Shown: piece by piece, positions 8,753 through 15,713 of the stretch
Layout: each line of letters begins with the position of its first letter
Numbering within the stretch: the first letter of the stretch is position 1
Assembly (NCBI GenBank): GCA_041572755.1
Contig: JBFFRY010000030.1
Location: forward strand, 1-28,263
DNA: 28,263 nt
Reading direction: 5' to 3'
Source of the DNA: JBFELU01 sp041572755
GTDB taxonomy: Bacteria; Actinomycetota; Acidimicrobiia; Spongiisociales; UBA11373
The notes under the pieces: generated by a model
The model's database searches: none
What the model was told of the DNA's origin: nothing
What the model saw: the letters and a program-made list of their open reading frames with translations, nothing else
Made by a program: the position numbers and the translations under genes

Positions 8753-8779
8753 ATGGACGCCCCACGGTGGCGAACGTGA
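8753..8779 (+). CDS. possible 8-residue leader ORF overlapping the MoxR start
   Basis: ATG 8753 opens a nine-codon frame (MDAPRWRT then TGA) whose stop shares GTGA (8776-8779) with an in-frame GTG of the MoxR gene. ATG 8753 sits seven bases after the TACACT box. This layout would allow a leaderless mini-ORF to feed ribosomes onto GTG 8776 by termination-reinitiation. It may be chance; it is listed because it bears on which MoxR start is used. Confidence 0.25.
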   Translation: MDAPRWRT

Positions 8780-9642
8780 GCCCGGCCTCGCCGGCCGAGG
8801 TCGCCGCCGCCCTCGAGGCGGAGGGGTACCTGCCCGACGTTCGAATCGCTCAGGTGGTGTTCCTGGCCGAGCGGCTCGACAAGCCGATCCTCGTCGAAGG
8901 CCCGGCGGGTGTCGGCAAGACGGAGCTCGCCAAGAGCCTGGCCGCCATCCACGGGCGGCGGCTCATCAGGCTCCAGTGCTACGAGGGCCTCGATGAGGCC
9001 AAGGCACTCTACGAGTGGAACTACCGCAAGCAGCTGCTCCGCCTCCAGGCCGATCAGGGCAGGGAATGGTCCGAGTTGGAGTCGGACATCTTCGCCGAGG
9101 AGTTCCTGCTCGCCCGCCCGCTGCTCGAAGCCATTCGGGCGCCCGAGCCGGTGGTGCTCCTGATCGACGAGGTCGACCGGGTCGAGGTGGAGACGGAAGC
9201 CCTGCTGCTCGAGGTGCTCAGCGACTTCCAGGTGTCGATCCCGGAGCTCGGCACGATCAACGCTGCTTCCCGCCCTCTCGTCGTGCTCACCTCCAACAAC
9301 ACGAGGGAGCTGTCGGAGGCGCTGAAGCGACGCTGCCTCTTTCTCCACATCGGCTACCCGGCGCTCGAACGGGAGCGGGAGATCCTCCTCACCCGGGTGC
9401 CCGACCTGTCTGAGGCGATCGCCGATCAGGTTGCCCGGCTGGTGCGCAGCATTCGAGCGTTCCCGCTTCGCAAGCCGCCTTCGGTGAGCGAATCGATCGA
9501 CTGGGCAAGGACGCTGCTCGCCCTGGGGCTCGACGAGATCGATGCCGATGCGGCCGCCGACACGCTCCACGTGGTGCTCAAGTACCAAGCCGATATCGAC
9601 AAGGTCACCGAGGAACTCACCGAGGGCCGGATGGAGGCCTGA
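8767..9642 (+). CDS. MoxR-family AAA+ ATPase
   Basis: A 291-residue AAA+ ATPase of the MoxR branch, a chaperone-like class that matures or inserts cofactors into partner proteins together with VWA-domain proteins. Walker A is GPAGVGKT (45-52), Walker B LLIDEVDR (131-138), sensor 1 lies in VLTSNNTRELSEALKRRC, and the arginine finger region is LKRRCLF. The C-terminal lid helices (FPLRKPPSVSESIDWARTL) are typical. The start is GTG 8767 or GTG 8776 (three codons later); neither has a Shine-Dalgarno, and the second overlaps the stop of the mini-ORF at 8753. The stop at 9640-9642 lies one base before the start of the VWA gene, so the two are surely coexpressed. The pair resembles CoxD/CoxE of CO dehydrogenase clusters, but no cox structural genes are in the window. 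Confidence 0.92.
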   Translation: MANVSPASPAEVAAALEAEGYLPDVRIAQVVFLAERLDKPILVEGPAGVGKTELAKSLAAIHGRRLIRLQCYEGLDEAKALYEWNYRKQLLRLQADQGREWSELESDIFAEEFLLARPLLEAIRAPEPVVLLIDEVDRVEVETEALLLEVLSDFQVSIPELGTINAASRPLVVLTSNNTRELSEALKRRCLFLHIGYPALEREREILLTRVPDLSEAIADQVARLVRSIRAFPLRKPPSVSESIDWARTLLALGLDEIDADAAADTLHVVLKYQADIDKVTEELTEGRMEA

Positions 9643-9643
9643 C

Positions 9644-11080
9644 GTGTCGGCGACCGGGCTGCTCACCGGGTTCATCGAGGAGCTGCGAGCCGTCGGGATC
9701 CCGGTCTCCATGGTCGAAGCCATCGATGCCGCCTCGGCGTTGCGGCACGTCGACCTGGGGGACCGCCGGCAGGTGAAGGCCACGCTGGGAGCGACGCTGG
9801 TCAAGCACGCCCGCCACGCCGATGCCTTCGAGACGGCGTTCGAGATCTTTTTCGGTCTGCGCACCCCGCCACCCCATGTCGAGGAGCAACGCGAGGCTGT
9901 GGACCGCGCCGTCATCGGAGGGGCCGGTGCCGGCTCCGGCGGTGATTTCGACCCCGACGATCTGGTTCGGGCGCTCTTTGCGGCGTTGCGGGACGAGGAT
10001 CGGCCCCTGCTGATGGCGGTGGTGCGCCAGGCGGTCCGGCATTTGTCGGGTATGGAACCCGGTCGTCCCGTGGGGGGCACCTACTACCTGTACCGGATCC
10101 TGCGGGAGTTGAATCTCGAGGAACTGGAGGCCCGGCTCCTCGAGATGGGCCGGGGCCAACAGGTGCTCACTGCCCTCGAGGAGCGGCTCCTGCGAGAGGA
10201 ACTCCGCACTCGAATCGAGGAGTTCCGGGAGGAACTCCGCAGCGAGATCCGCCGTCGGCTGGTGGCCGACCGCGGTGCCCGGGCCGTCGCCCGGACTCTG
10301 CGCCGGCCGTTGCTGGAGGATGTGGACCTCACCACGGCCACCCGTCAGGAACTGGCCGAGATCGAGAGGATCATCCATCCGTTGACTCGAAAGCTGGCGG
10401 TGCGGCTCGCCCAGCGGCGTCGCCGGGGCCGGATCGGTCGACTCGACGTGCGGCGAACCATCCGCACGTCACTTTCCACCGGGGGGGTTCCGGTCGATCC
10501 CCGGTTCCGCAGGCCGCGTCCCGGCAAGCCCGAGATCATCGTGCTCGCCGACATCAGCGGATCCATGTCGACCTTTGCGCGATTCACGCTGCAGGTCGTC
10601 TACTCGATGGCCGCCGAGTTCAGCCGGGTGCGGGCCTTCGCCTTCATCGACGCCATCGATGAGGTCACCGGCTTCTTCGGGCCGGGAACCGAGTTCTCGG
10701 AGGCGCTGGCCCGCATCAGCACCGAGGCTCGGGTGGTGTGGCTCGATGGGCACAGCGACTACGGCAACGCTCTCGGGCGGTTCGCCGATGACTACCTCGA
10801 GGTGGTGACGCCCCGCTCGACGGTGATCGTCGCCGGCGACGCTCGCAACAACTATCACGACGCCAATGTGCCGGCGGCCCGGCGCATTGCCGCTACCGCC
10901 CGCGCCCTCTTCTGGATCAACCCGGAGCAGCGCCGCTACTGGGATACCGGTGACTCGGTGATCGGGTCCTATGAACCGGTCTGCGACGGCGTCTTCGAAG
11001 TTCGCAACCTCCGTCAGTTGGCGGCCTTCGTGGAGCGGGTGGCGATTCCGGTGACCCGGCCGGTGCGGCGGATCGCCTGA
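9644..11080 (+). CDS. CoxE-like VWA domain protein, partner of the MoxR ATPase
   Basis: A 478-residue protein. It has a helical N-terminal region (about 1-215, including a charged stretch EERLLREELRTRIEEFREEL likely to form a coiled coil) and a C-terminal von Willebrand A domain. The metal site (MIDAS) is DISGS at 303-307, with a later conserved GHSDYGNAL and VAGDARNN. This is the CoxE/YeiJ-type VWA family that works with MoxR ATPases. The proximal G-rich stretch GGAGAGSGG (92-100) looks like a linker. The start is GTG 9644, one base after the MoxR stop, implying translational coupling; an open frame back to 9542 merely overlaps moxR. The target of the pair is unknown. I infer a role in assembly of a metalloenzyme or envelope complex by family analogy only. 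Confidence 0.9.
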   Translation: MSATGLLTGFIEELRAVGIPVSMVEAIDAASALRHVDLGDRRQVKATLGATLVKHARHADAFETAFEIFFGLRTPPPHVEEQREAVDRAVIGGAGAGSGGDFDPDDLVRALFAALRDEDRPLLMAVVRQAVRHLSGMEPGRPVGGTYYLYRILRELNLEELEARLLEMGRGQQVLTALEERLLREELRTRIEEFREELRSEIRRRLVADRGARAVARTLRRPLLEDVDLTTATRQELAEIERIIHPLTRKLAVRLAQRRRRGRIGRLDVRRTIRTSLSTGGVPVDPRFRRPRPGKPEIIVLADISGSMSTFARFTLQVVYSMAAEFSRVRAFAFIDAIDEVTGFFGPGTEFSEALARISTEARVVWLDGHSDYGNALGRFADDYLEVVTPRSTVIVAGDARNNYHDANVPAARRIAATARALFWINPEQRRYWDTGDSVIGSYEPVCDGVFEVRNLRQLAAFVERVAIPVTRPVRRIA

Positions 11081-11100
11081 CCTCAAGAAACGGCCGGCTT

Positions 11101-11121
11101 CGGTCGATGAACAAGCGACCG
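11101..11121. promoter_or_regulatory. inverted repeat before the response regulator gene
   Basis: CGGTCG (11101-11106), a nine-base spacer and CGACCG (11116-11121) form a perfect 6-bp inverted repeat just before the ribosome binding site. It could be an operator or a small hairpin that affects translation. No assignment is possible from sequence. Confidence 0.3.
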
Positions 11122-11126
11122 AGAAG

Positions 11127-11132
11127 AGGAGG
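11127..11132 (+). promoter_or_regulatory. ribosome binding site that fixes the GTG start of the response regulator
   Basis: AGGAGG, part of the longer purine run GAGAAGAGGAGG, is three bases before GTG 11136. It is the strongest Shine-Dalgarno in this part of the window. Confidence 0.6.
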
Positions 11133-11135
11133 ATC

Positions 11136-11582
11136 GTGGCGAAGCGCGTGTTGGTGGTGGAGGACTCCGCTGTCATCCAGCGTCTCATTTCGGTGTGCCT
11201 GCGACCGGCCGGTGTCGAGGTGGACAGCCGCGTCGACGGTCCCGGTGGTCTCCAGGCAGCACTCGAGGACCCGCCGGATCTGTTGATCCTCGACGTCGGG
11301 CTTCCCCGGATGGACGGCTGGCAGGTGCTCGATCGGATCCGCGCCGATCTGCGCACCCGCAATCTCAAGGTGCTCGTCCTCACCGCTCACGCCCAGGAGG
11401 AGACGCGGGAGAGAGCCGATCGGGGTGGTGCCGATGCTTTCATCACCAAGCCGTTCCGCCCCGACGACCTCCGGGCCGCCGCGGAGGCTCTCCTCGCCCT
11501 GGTCCCGGAGCCGGCGGCGGTGTCATCCGCCATCCCGCCCAAGCCGGCCACCGCGCCTCCGTTGCCGTCCGCCACCGGCTGA
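11136..11582 (+). CDS. single-domain response regulator (CheY-like receiver)
   Basis: A 148-residue protein that is a receiver domain plus a Pro/Ala-rich tail. Phospho-acceptor Asp53 lies in LLILDVGLP, the acidic pocket is E9/D10 in VVEDSA, the switch Thr83 in VLTAHA, and the conserved Lys105 in ITKPF. There is no output domain: the last about 30 residues (PEPAAVSSAIPPKPATAPPLP) are a disordered tail. Such stand-alone receivers act through protein-protein contact. No histidine kinase gene is near, so the cognate kinase is elsewhere. The start GTG 11136 follows a strong AGGAGG. It is on the same strand as the MoxR-VWA pair, with a 55-base gap holding an inverted repeat. Confidence 0.92.
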   Translation: MAKRVLVVEDSAVIQRLISVCLRPAGVEVDSRVDGPGGLQAALEDPPDLLILDVGLPRMDGWQVLDRIRADLRTRNLKVLVLTAHAQEETRERADRGGADAFITKPFRPDDLRAAAEALLALVPEPAAVSSAIPPKPATAPPLPSATG

Positions 11583-11612
11583 AGACCGCTTTCCCGGCGC
11601 CCCGAGGACCCT

Positions 11613-11618
11613 TACGGT
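11613..11618 (+). promoter_or_regulatory. -10-like box TACGGT before the M23-like gene
   Basis: TACGGT is separated by seven bases from ATG 11626, which would start a leaderless message. The neighbouring GTG 11617 overlaps the box itself, so the spacing favours ATG 11626 as the start. Confidence 0.4.
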
Positions 11619-11625
11619 GTCCCCG

Positions 11626-12063
11626 ATGCTGTCAACCGCTTTGGCACTCGCGTTCTCGGCGTGCGGACTGGCGCCGCCGGTTCCCGGTGCGGTGGTGGCC
11701 CCGTTTGCACCGGTCGGCCAGTACGCAGGCCACTGGGGTGTCGACCTGGCCGTCCCTCCCGGCGGCGCCGTCGGCGCAGCGGGGGCGGGCACGGTCACCT
11801 TCTCGGGTGCCATCGCCGGCAGGCTGAGCGTCACGATCGACCACGGAGGCGGGGTGCGCACCTCCTATTCCTTCCTGGCCTCCCTGGCGGTGGGCCGGGG
11901 CGCCCCCGTCGAACCCGGCCGGGTGGTGGGCACGAGCGGGGTCCACGATGGACGCCCGTCGGTGCACGTCTCGCTGCGGCTCGGGGGGCGGTACGTCGAT
12001 CCGTTGCCGAGGTTCACCTGCCCCGAATCCCCGGCGGGAGCGCTCCACTTGGTGCCGGTCTGA
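11626..12063 (+). CDS. exported M23/LytM-like protein with incomplete active site
   Basis: A 145-residue secreted protein. A hydrophobic N-terminus (MLSTALALAFSACG) is a short signal peptide or lipoprotein signal, with Cys13. The rest is a LytM/M23 beta-sheet domain. The first zinc motif HxxxD is present as GHWGVD. The other sites are altered. The usual YxHL catalytic His is Phe in SYSFL, and the final HxH is HVS, so one zinc ligand is lost. This argues against peptidase activity; degenerate LytM proteins such as EnvC or NlpD instead regulate amidases, so a regulatory role in peptidoglycan hydrolysis is a reasonable inference. The ATG follows a TACGGT box by seven bases. GTG 11617 is an alternative start. 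It is the first gene of a probable nadD-LCP-rsfS unit. Confidence 0.78.
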   Translation: MLSTALALAFSACGLAPPVPGAVVAPFAPVGQYAGHWGVDLAVPPGGAVGAAGAGTVTFSGAIAGRLSVTIDHGGGVRTSYSFLASLAVGRGAPVEPGRVVGTSGVHDGRPSVHVSLRLGGRYVDPLPRFTCPESPAGALHLVPV

Positions 12064-12076
12064 GGACCCCGGTGCC

Positions 12077-12082
12077 TATGCT
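12077..12082 (+). promoter_or_regulatory. -10-like box TATGCT before nadD
   Basis: TATGCT is followed by six bases and then GTG 12089, again the spacing expected for a leaderless start. It lies in the 25-base gap after the M23-like gene. No Shine-Dalgarno precedes nadD. Confidence 0.45.
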
Positions 12083-12088
12083 CTGCGG

Positions 12089-12658
12089 GTGCGACGCGGC
12101 ATCCTCGGCGGGACGTTCGACCCGCCCCACATGGCGCATCTGGTGGCCGCCGATGCGGCCCTTCGCCAGCTCGATCTCGATGTGGTGACCTTCGTTCCCG
12201 CCGGGGCGCCGTGGCAGAAGGCGGACCTCGATGTGGCCGAGCCCCGGCACCGTTGGGAGATGACCCGACTGGCGGTGTCGGGGGTCGCCGGCTTCGAGCC
12301 GGACGACCGGGAGGTGCGCCGGGAGGGGTGGACCTACACCGTGGAGACTCTGGCGACGTTCCCCGACGACGAGGAGCTCGTCTTGGTGGTCGGATCCGAT
12401 GCTGCCGCAGGACTGCGGTCCTGGCACCATCCCGACGAGGTGCTGGCGCGGGTTCGAGTCGCCGTCATGGCCCGGCCCGGTGTCGACATCCGAGCCGTGG
12501 AGGCGGCGGTCGGGGATCCGATATGGCTCGACACACCGGAGCTGTCGCTGAGCGGGACGATGATCCGGGACCGGCGCCGCCGGGGGCTGGGGATCCGCTT
12601 CCTGATCCCCGAGCGGGTCTTCGCCTACATCGAGATGCACGACCTGTATGCGGGTTGA
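12089..12658 (+). CDS. nadD: nicotinate-nucleotide adenylyltransferase
   Basis: Joins ATP and nicotinate mononucleotide to give deamido-NAD in NAD biosynthesis; cytosolic. The 189-residue length is normal. The nucleotidyltransferase signature GGTFDPPHMAH (7-17) carries the (T/H)xGH-type catalytic His residues H14 and H17. WTYTVETL (81-88), VGSDAAAGLRSW (101-112) and SGTMIR (155-160, the ISSTxIR equivalent) are all conserved. GTG 12089 is the only sensible start because the first beta strand begins at RRGILGG. The 3' end overlaps the start of the LCP/LytR-C gene by 11 bases if ATG 12648 is used. The order nadD - LytR-type protein - rsfS is common in actinobacteria. Confidence 0.96.
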   Translation: MRRGILGGTFDPPHMAHLVAADAALRQLDLDVVTFVPAGAPWQKADLDVAEPRHRWEMTRLAVSGVAGFEPDDREVRREGWTYTVETLATFPDDEELVLVVGSDAAAGLRSWHHPDEVLARVRVAVMARPGVDIRAVEAAVGDPIWLDTPELSLSGTMIRDRRRRGLGIRFLIPERVFAYIEMHDLYAG

Positions 12659-13910
12659 ACCGCATCATCGCGCCGTGAATCTCGCCGAGCCGGGCAGAGG
12701 CCCCCGGACCCGGCGGCCGGTTCCCAAGTGGGGCCTCGTCGGTGCCGTACTCGTGGCGCTCATCGCCGGTGCATGGGCGGGCCGGGGCCCGATCGCCTCG
12801 GGGGCCTCCCGGCTGGGAGATTGGGCCAACGAGGCCGCCTCGGCGTGGTCGGGGTGGTCCGGCGCGCTGCAGGACCTCGCCGAGCAGGAGCCCGTCCCCA
12901 CTACCGTCCCGATCGACCGGGCGCCCCTGCGGGAATCACGGTCGCTGCTCCTGATCGTCGGGGACGGCGAGGGGGCGGCTCTGGCCCTCGTCTCGATCCC
13001 TCCCGCCGACGATCCGCGGCTGGTGATGCTGCCCGGATCCCTCCTGACCGTGGTCCCGGGCTACGGCGAGTTCACGCTGACTGAAGCGCTGGGTTTTGCG
13101 GGCGGTGATCTCGCCACGCTGGCGGTCGCCAACCAGATGGGCATCAGGATCGATGCGGTTGCCTCCTTTGCGCCGGCGGAGTTCGAAGCCGTCTTGGGCG
13201 ACCCCGTGGTCGTCGATGTCCCGGTGGCGTTGCTCGTGGAGGAACCGGGCGGCGAGCGTCGCCTGATCGCCGAGGGACGCCAGCGTCTTGCCCCCGATCT
13301 GGTCGTTCAGTTGCTGACCCGGATGGGCACGGGCGATCAGTTCGATCTTCTCCGGCGGCAGGAGGCAACCTGGGAGGCTCTGATCGGCGCGGTGTCCGGG
13401 GTTCCCGGTCTGGCCGACCGGGTCGCGGCATCATCAGACGATCCCGAGTCGGCAGCCGACGCCTTGCGAACCCTGGCGGCCGTCGAGCGTCCGGACGTGG
13501 GCACGCCGCCGGTCAATCGGGTTTCGATCGGGATCGAGGACGAGGCGTTCGTCCTGGCTTCCGGGGTGACCCGCAGCTATCTCCTCGACGTCCTGGGTCA
13601 TCTCCTCTTGGGCGACGGGGGTCGGCCCCGGCTCGAGGTTCTCAACGGCAACGGGGTCCCCGGCACCACCGACTCGGTCATCGGCGACCTGGTGCGCGCC
13701 GGTTTCTTCGTCATCAAGACGGGCAACGCCGATCGGTTCGACTACCCGGTTTCCCAGGTGATCGCCCAGGGTTCCGATGCCGAAGGGGCGGCCCAGCGTG
13801 CCCGGGAGGTGCTCGGATTCGGCGAGGTGTTCCTGGAGGGAACCGCCCCGTCGCTGGTGGTCGACGTCAGTATCATTGTCGGAACCGACATCCCGGCCGG
13901 GGAGGGTTGA
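12648..13910 (+). CDS. membrane protein with degenerate LCP-like and LytR C-terminal domains
   Basis: A 420-residue protein. One transmembrane helix near the N-terminus (about 29-45, VGAVLVALIAGAWAG) leaves the rest outside the cell. About residues 95-260 follow the outline of the LytR-CpsA-Psr fold: SLLLIVGD, LALVSIPPADDPRLVMLPGS, GIRIDAVASFAPAEFEAVLG, VVVDVPVALL. The conserved arginines of active LCP phosphotransferases are missing: RDT is replaced by PGS, and no DSR/SDT motif is seen. Residues about 325-415 (RLEVLNGNGVPGTTDSV...) are a good match to the LytR_C domain. It is therefore probably a non-catalytic cell-wall protein rather than a teichoic-acid or arabinogalactan ligase. ATG 12648 overlaps nadD; GTG 12675 is an alternative start. 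The stop overlaps the TTG start of rsfS. Confidence 0.78.
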   Translation: MRVEPHHRAVNLAEPGRGPRTRRPVPKWGLVGAVLVALIAGAWAGRGPIASGASRLGDWANEAASAWSGWSGALQDLAEQEPVPTTVPIDRAPLRESRSLLLIVGDGEGAALALVSIPPADDPRLVMLPGSLLTVVPGYGEFTLTEALGFAGGDLATLAVANQMGIRIDAVASFAPAEFEAVLGDPVVVDVPVALLVEEPGGERRLIAEGRQRLAPDLVVQLLTRMGTGDQFDLLRRQEATWEALIGAVSGVPGLADRVAASSDDPESAADALRTLAAVERPDVGTPPVNRVSIGIEDEAFVLASGVTRSYLLDVLGHLLLGDGGRPRLEVLNGNGVPGTTDSVIGDLVRAGFFVIKTGNADRFDYPVSQVIAQGSDAEGAAQRAREVLGFGEVFLEGTAPSLVVDVSIIVGTDIPAGEG

Positions 13911-14296
13911 GCCCCATCAGCATCCACGAAGAGACGATGGCAACGGCGAGCGCGGCGGCCGCCGCCATCGAGGACAAGAAGGGCCTGGATGTTGTGCTGC
14001 TCGATGTGTCGCGTCTGCTTCTGATCACCGACATCTTCCTGATCACCACCGGCACGTCACGCCGCCACGTGCTCACGCTGGCGGAGGAAGTGGAGGCCAG
14101 CCTCAAAGCCGACGGCCGGCGCCCCATCCGGCGGGAAGGGATGGAGGATGCGACGTGGGTGCTCCTCGATTACGGGGATGTGATCGTCCACGTCTTCGAC
14201 GACGCGACCCGCCGTTACTACGACCTGGAGCGGCTGTGGGGTGATGCTCCCCGGGTCGATCGCCCCGAGGCGGCGAGCCGGGCGCTGGAGGCCTAG
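13907..14296 (+). CDS. rsfS: ribosomal silencing factor RsfS
   Basis: Binds ribosomal protein uL14 and blocks joining of the 30S and 50S subunits when nutrients are low. The 129-residue protein has the conserved core ITDIFLITTGTSRRHV, then WVLLDYGDVIVHVF and YYDLERLWGDA, all hallmarks of the RsfS/Iojap family. TTG 13907 overlaps the preceding stop (TTGA) and gives a complete N-terminal helix (IHEETMATASAAAAAIEDKKG), matching the family's usual about 20-25 residues before the first strand. GGAGGG directly abuts this TTG, which is too close for a normal ribosome binding site. ATG 13937 is the alternative start. Translational coupling to the LCP-like gene is likely. Confidence 0.94.
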   Translation: MSPISIHEETMATASAAAAAIEDKKGLDVVLLDVSRLLLITDIFLITTGTSRRHVLTLAEEVEASLKADGRRPIRREGMEDATWVLLDYGDVIVHVFDDATRRYYDLERLWGDAPRVDRPEAASRALEA

Positions 14297-14355
14297 ACCG
14301 GGAACTCGCGGTCCGCCAGCCGCGGGGAGGCGGGGTGGACGATAGGACGATCAGT

Positions 14356-14387
14356 GGCTCCACCTCACCCGCAGAACGGGTGGAGCC
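14356..14387 (+). terminator. strong hairpin with two competing folds after rsfS
   Basis: GGCTCCACC (14356-14364) pairs perfectly with GGTGGAGCC (14379-14387). Within the same stretch CACCCG (14366-14371) pairs with CGGGTG (14377-14382), which overlaps the right arm. The second fold can also be flanked by a GGCTC/GAGCC stem with a 5-base bulge. There is no T-tract. It lies between the rsfS stop and the MEMO gene start, so it is likely a terminator of the upstream unit, or a switchable leader of the next gene. Confidence 0.5.
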
Positions 14388-14407
14388 TATCGGTGCCATG
14401 CTTGGGC

Positions 14408-15184
14408 ATGGCCTCGGTGCGTCGCCCGGCGGTGGCCGGCACGTTCTACCCGGCGGATCCGGCTCGGCTGCGTGACCAGGTGGTGGCGCTTCTCTCGGGG
14501 GCACCGCCCTATGAGGGTCCTCCGCCGGCGGGCCTCATCGTTCCCCACGCCGGGTATGTGTACTCCGGTCCGGTGGCGGCTGCAGCATATGCGGCGCTGG
14601 GAGACGCGGCTCGGGTGCTGGTGGTGGGGCCGGCCCACTTCCTGCGCTGCCGGGGGCTGGTCTCGCCCGGCGTCGATCGGCTGCGCACCCCACTCGGTGA
14701 CCTCCCGGTCGACCGGCAGATGGAGGCGGCGCTGCTGGAGGCCCCGGTGGTGTCGATCGATCCGGCTCCGCACGGCCCCGAGCACTCGGTGGAGGTGCAG
14801 CTTCCCTTCCTCCAAGTGGTCCTCGGCGAGGTGCCGGTGGTGGCGTTGCTCTCCGGGGTGGTCGGATTCCGGGAGGTTGCCGCCGTCTTGGGTCGGTTCC
14901 TGGGGGACGACGACACGGTGGTGGTGATCAGCTCAGATCTCTCCCACTACCACGACTACGCCACGGCACACCGGCTCGACGAGGAGACGGCGGCCGTCAT
15001 CGAGGCGGGTGATCCCGAGGCGCTCCGAGACGAGGCAGCCTGCGGACTCATCGGGATCCAGGCGGTGATGACCGCCGCCGGCGAGGCCGACCGTTCGATC
15101 CGCCGTCTCGACCTGCGCAACTCCGGCGACACCGCCGGACCCCGCGACCGGGTCGTGGGGTACGGGGCGTTTGCGATCGTCTGA
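14408..15184 (+). CDS. MEMO-family protein (AmmeMemoRadiSam protein B)
   Basis: A 258-residue protein of the Memo/AmmeMemoRadiSam B family, a fold related to class III extradiol dioxygenases. Conserved features are RRPAVAGTFYPAD at the N-terminus, PHAGYVYSG (H47), VGPAHF (H77), EHSVEVQLPFLQ (H126) and ACGLIG (C212). H47, H77 and C212 correspond to the metal-binding His-His-Cys of human MEMO1. In many prokaryotes the gene is accompanied by an AMMECR1-domain gene and a radical SAM gene; neither is in the window. The activity in bacteria is not settled. ATG 14408 is chosen because the family begins with RxPAVAGxFYP, leaving only four residues before it. A separate promoter is likely, given the strong hairpin upstream. 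Confidence 0.93.
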   Translation: MASVRRPAVAGTFYPADPARLRDQVVALLSGAPPYEGPPPAGLIVPHAGYVYSGPVAAAAYAALGDAARVLVVGPAHFLRCRGLVSPGVDRLRTPLGDLPVDRQMEAALLEAPVVSIDPAPHGPEHSVEVQLPFLQVVLGEVPVVALLSGVVGFREVAAVLGRFLGDDDTVVVISSDLSHYHDYATAHRLDEETAAVIEAGDPEALRDEAACGLIGIQAVMTAAGEADRSIRRLDLRNSGDTAGPRDRVVGYGAFAIV

Positions 15185-15188
15185 GGCG

Positions 15189-15542
15189 CTACTCCTCGAG
15201 AGCGGCCGCCTGGACGCTGCGGACGAAGTCGACGATGGCTTGCACCTCGTCGGTGGTCAGACCTGCATCTTGGGCGACTGCCGGCATCCCACCCTTGCCG
15301 TTGTTGATCCATTCGACGAAATCGGAATCCGGGTGACCGAGCTCCTTGCTGACCAGCTGGGTGGCAGCCCCGCCTTCGAGAGCCGCGCCGTGGCATGAAG
15401 CACAGTTTGCGGCGTACAGGTCGGCACCGGCGAGCACTGAATCAGGGTCGCGAACGGCGGTGACGTCGGAGTGGGCGCTGCCGCCGCAAGCAGTCGCCAC
15501 CAGCGCCAGCAGGAACAATGCGATCAAGACGCGCCGAGTCAT
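15189..15542 (-). CDS. c-type cytochrome lipoprotein
   Basis: A 117-residue single-haem cytochrome c of class I type, exported and lipid-anchored. The signal peptide MTRRVLIALFLLALVATAC ends at lipobox Cys19. The haem-binding CASCH is at 47-51 and the probable axial Met is M86 in GGMPAV. GADLYAANCASCHG and DEVQAIVDFVRSV are typical of cytochrome c domains used as periplasmic electron carriers or terminal-oxidase appendages. GGGAGGG lies seven bases upstream of ATG 15542, confirming the start. It stands alone on the minus strand: its stop faces the MEMO gene stop (gap four bases), and its start diverges from the next gene. The electron partner is unknown. It shows that the host has aerobic or anaerobic haem-based respiration. 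Confidence 0.92.
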   Translation of the reverse strand: MTRRVLIALFLLALVATACGGSAHSDVTAVRDPDSVLAGADLYAANCASCHGAALEGGAATQLVSKELGHPDSDFVEWINNGKGGMPAVAQDAGLTTDEVQAIVDFVRSVQAAALEE

Positions 15543-15713
15543 TGAGGTTCCCTCCCTCGCGTCTCCGAATTGTGGCAGTGCGTCGAGCCCGTCCGCAAGC
15601 AACCGCCCCGCGGTGAGCTTCTCTCGTATCTTCTGCTCTTCCCGCCGGAGACTCGCATCGCCCTCGGATCGGCTCCGGTACTGTCGGCGGCAGGCGAGTG
15701 GGGAGGTGGAGCG
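15543..15713. other. divergent intergenic region (cytochrome c / ATC-hydrolase-like gene)
   Basis: 171 bases. GGGAGGG on the minus strand serves the cytochrome gene. On the plus strand a TACTGT -10-like box (15679-15684) and GGAGGTGGA (from 15702) precede ATG 15714. No -35 box is clear. Confidence 0.4.

Noticed and set aside
7369..10080. A 903-codon open frame on the minus strand
   Set aside because: It is antisense to the lipoprotein 5' end, the DRG-like GTPase, MoxR and part of the VWA gene, all of which have clear motifs. Its product is Arg/Pro/Gly-rich with no domain. It reflects high-GC codon bias.
8767..11080. A CO dehydrogenase (cox) cluster
   Set aside because: MoxR plus CoxE-like VWA is present, but no coxLMS genes are near, and the pair is common outside cox clusters.
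12449..12458. GGTTCGAGTC, resembling a tRNA T-loop
   Set aside because: It lies inside nadD, and no acceptor or anticodon stems can be formed around it.
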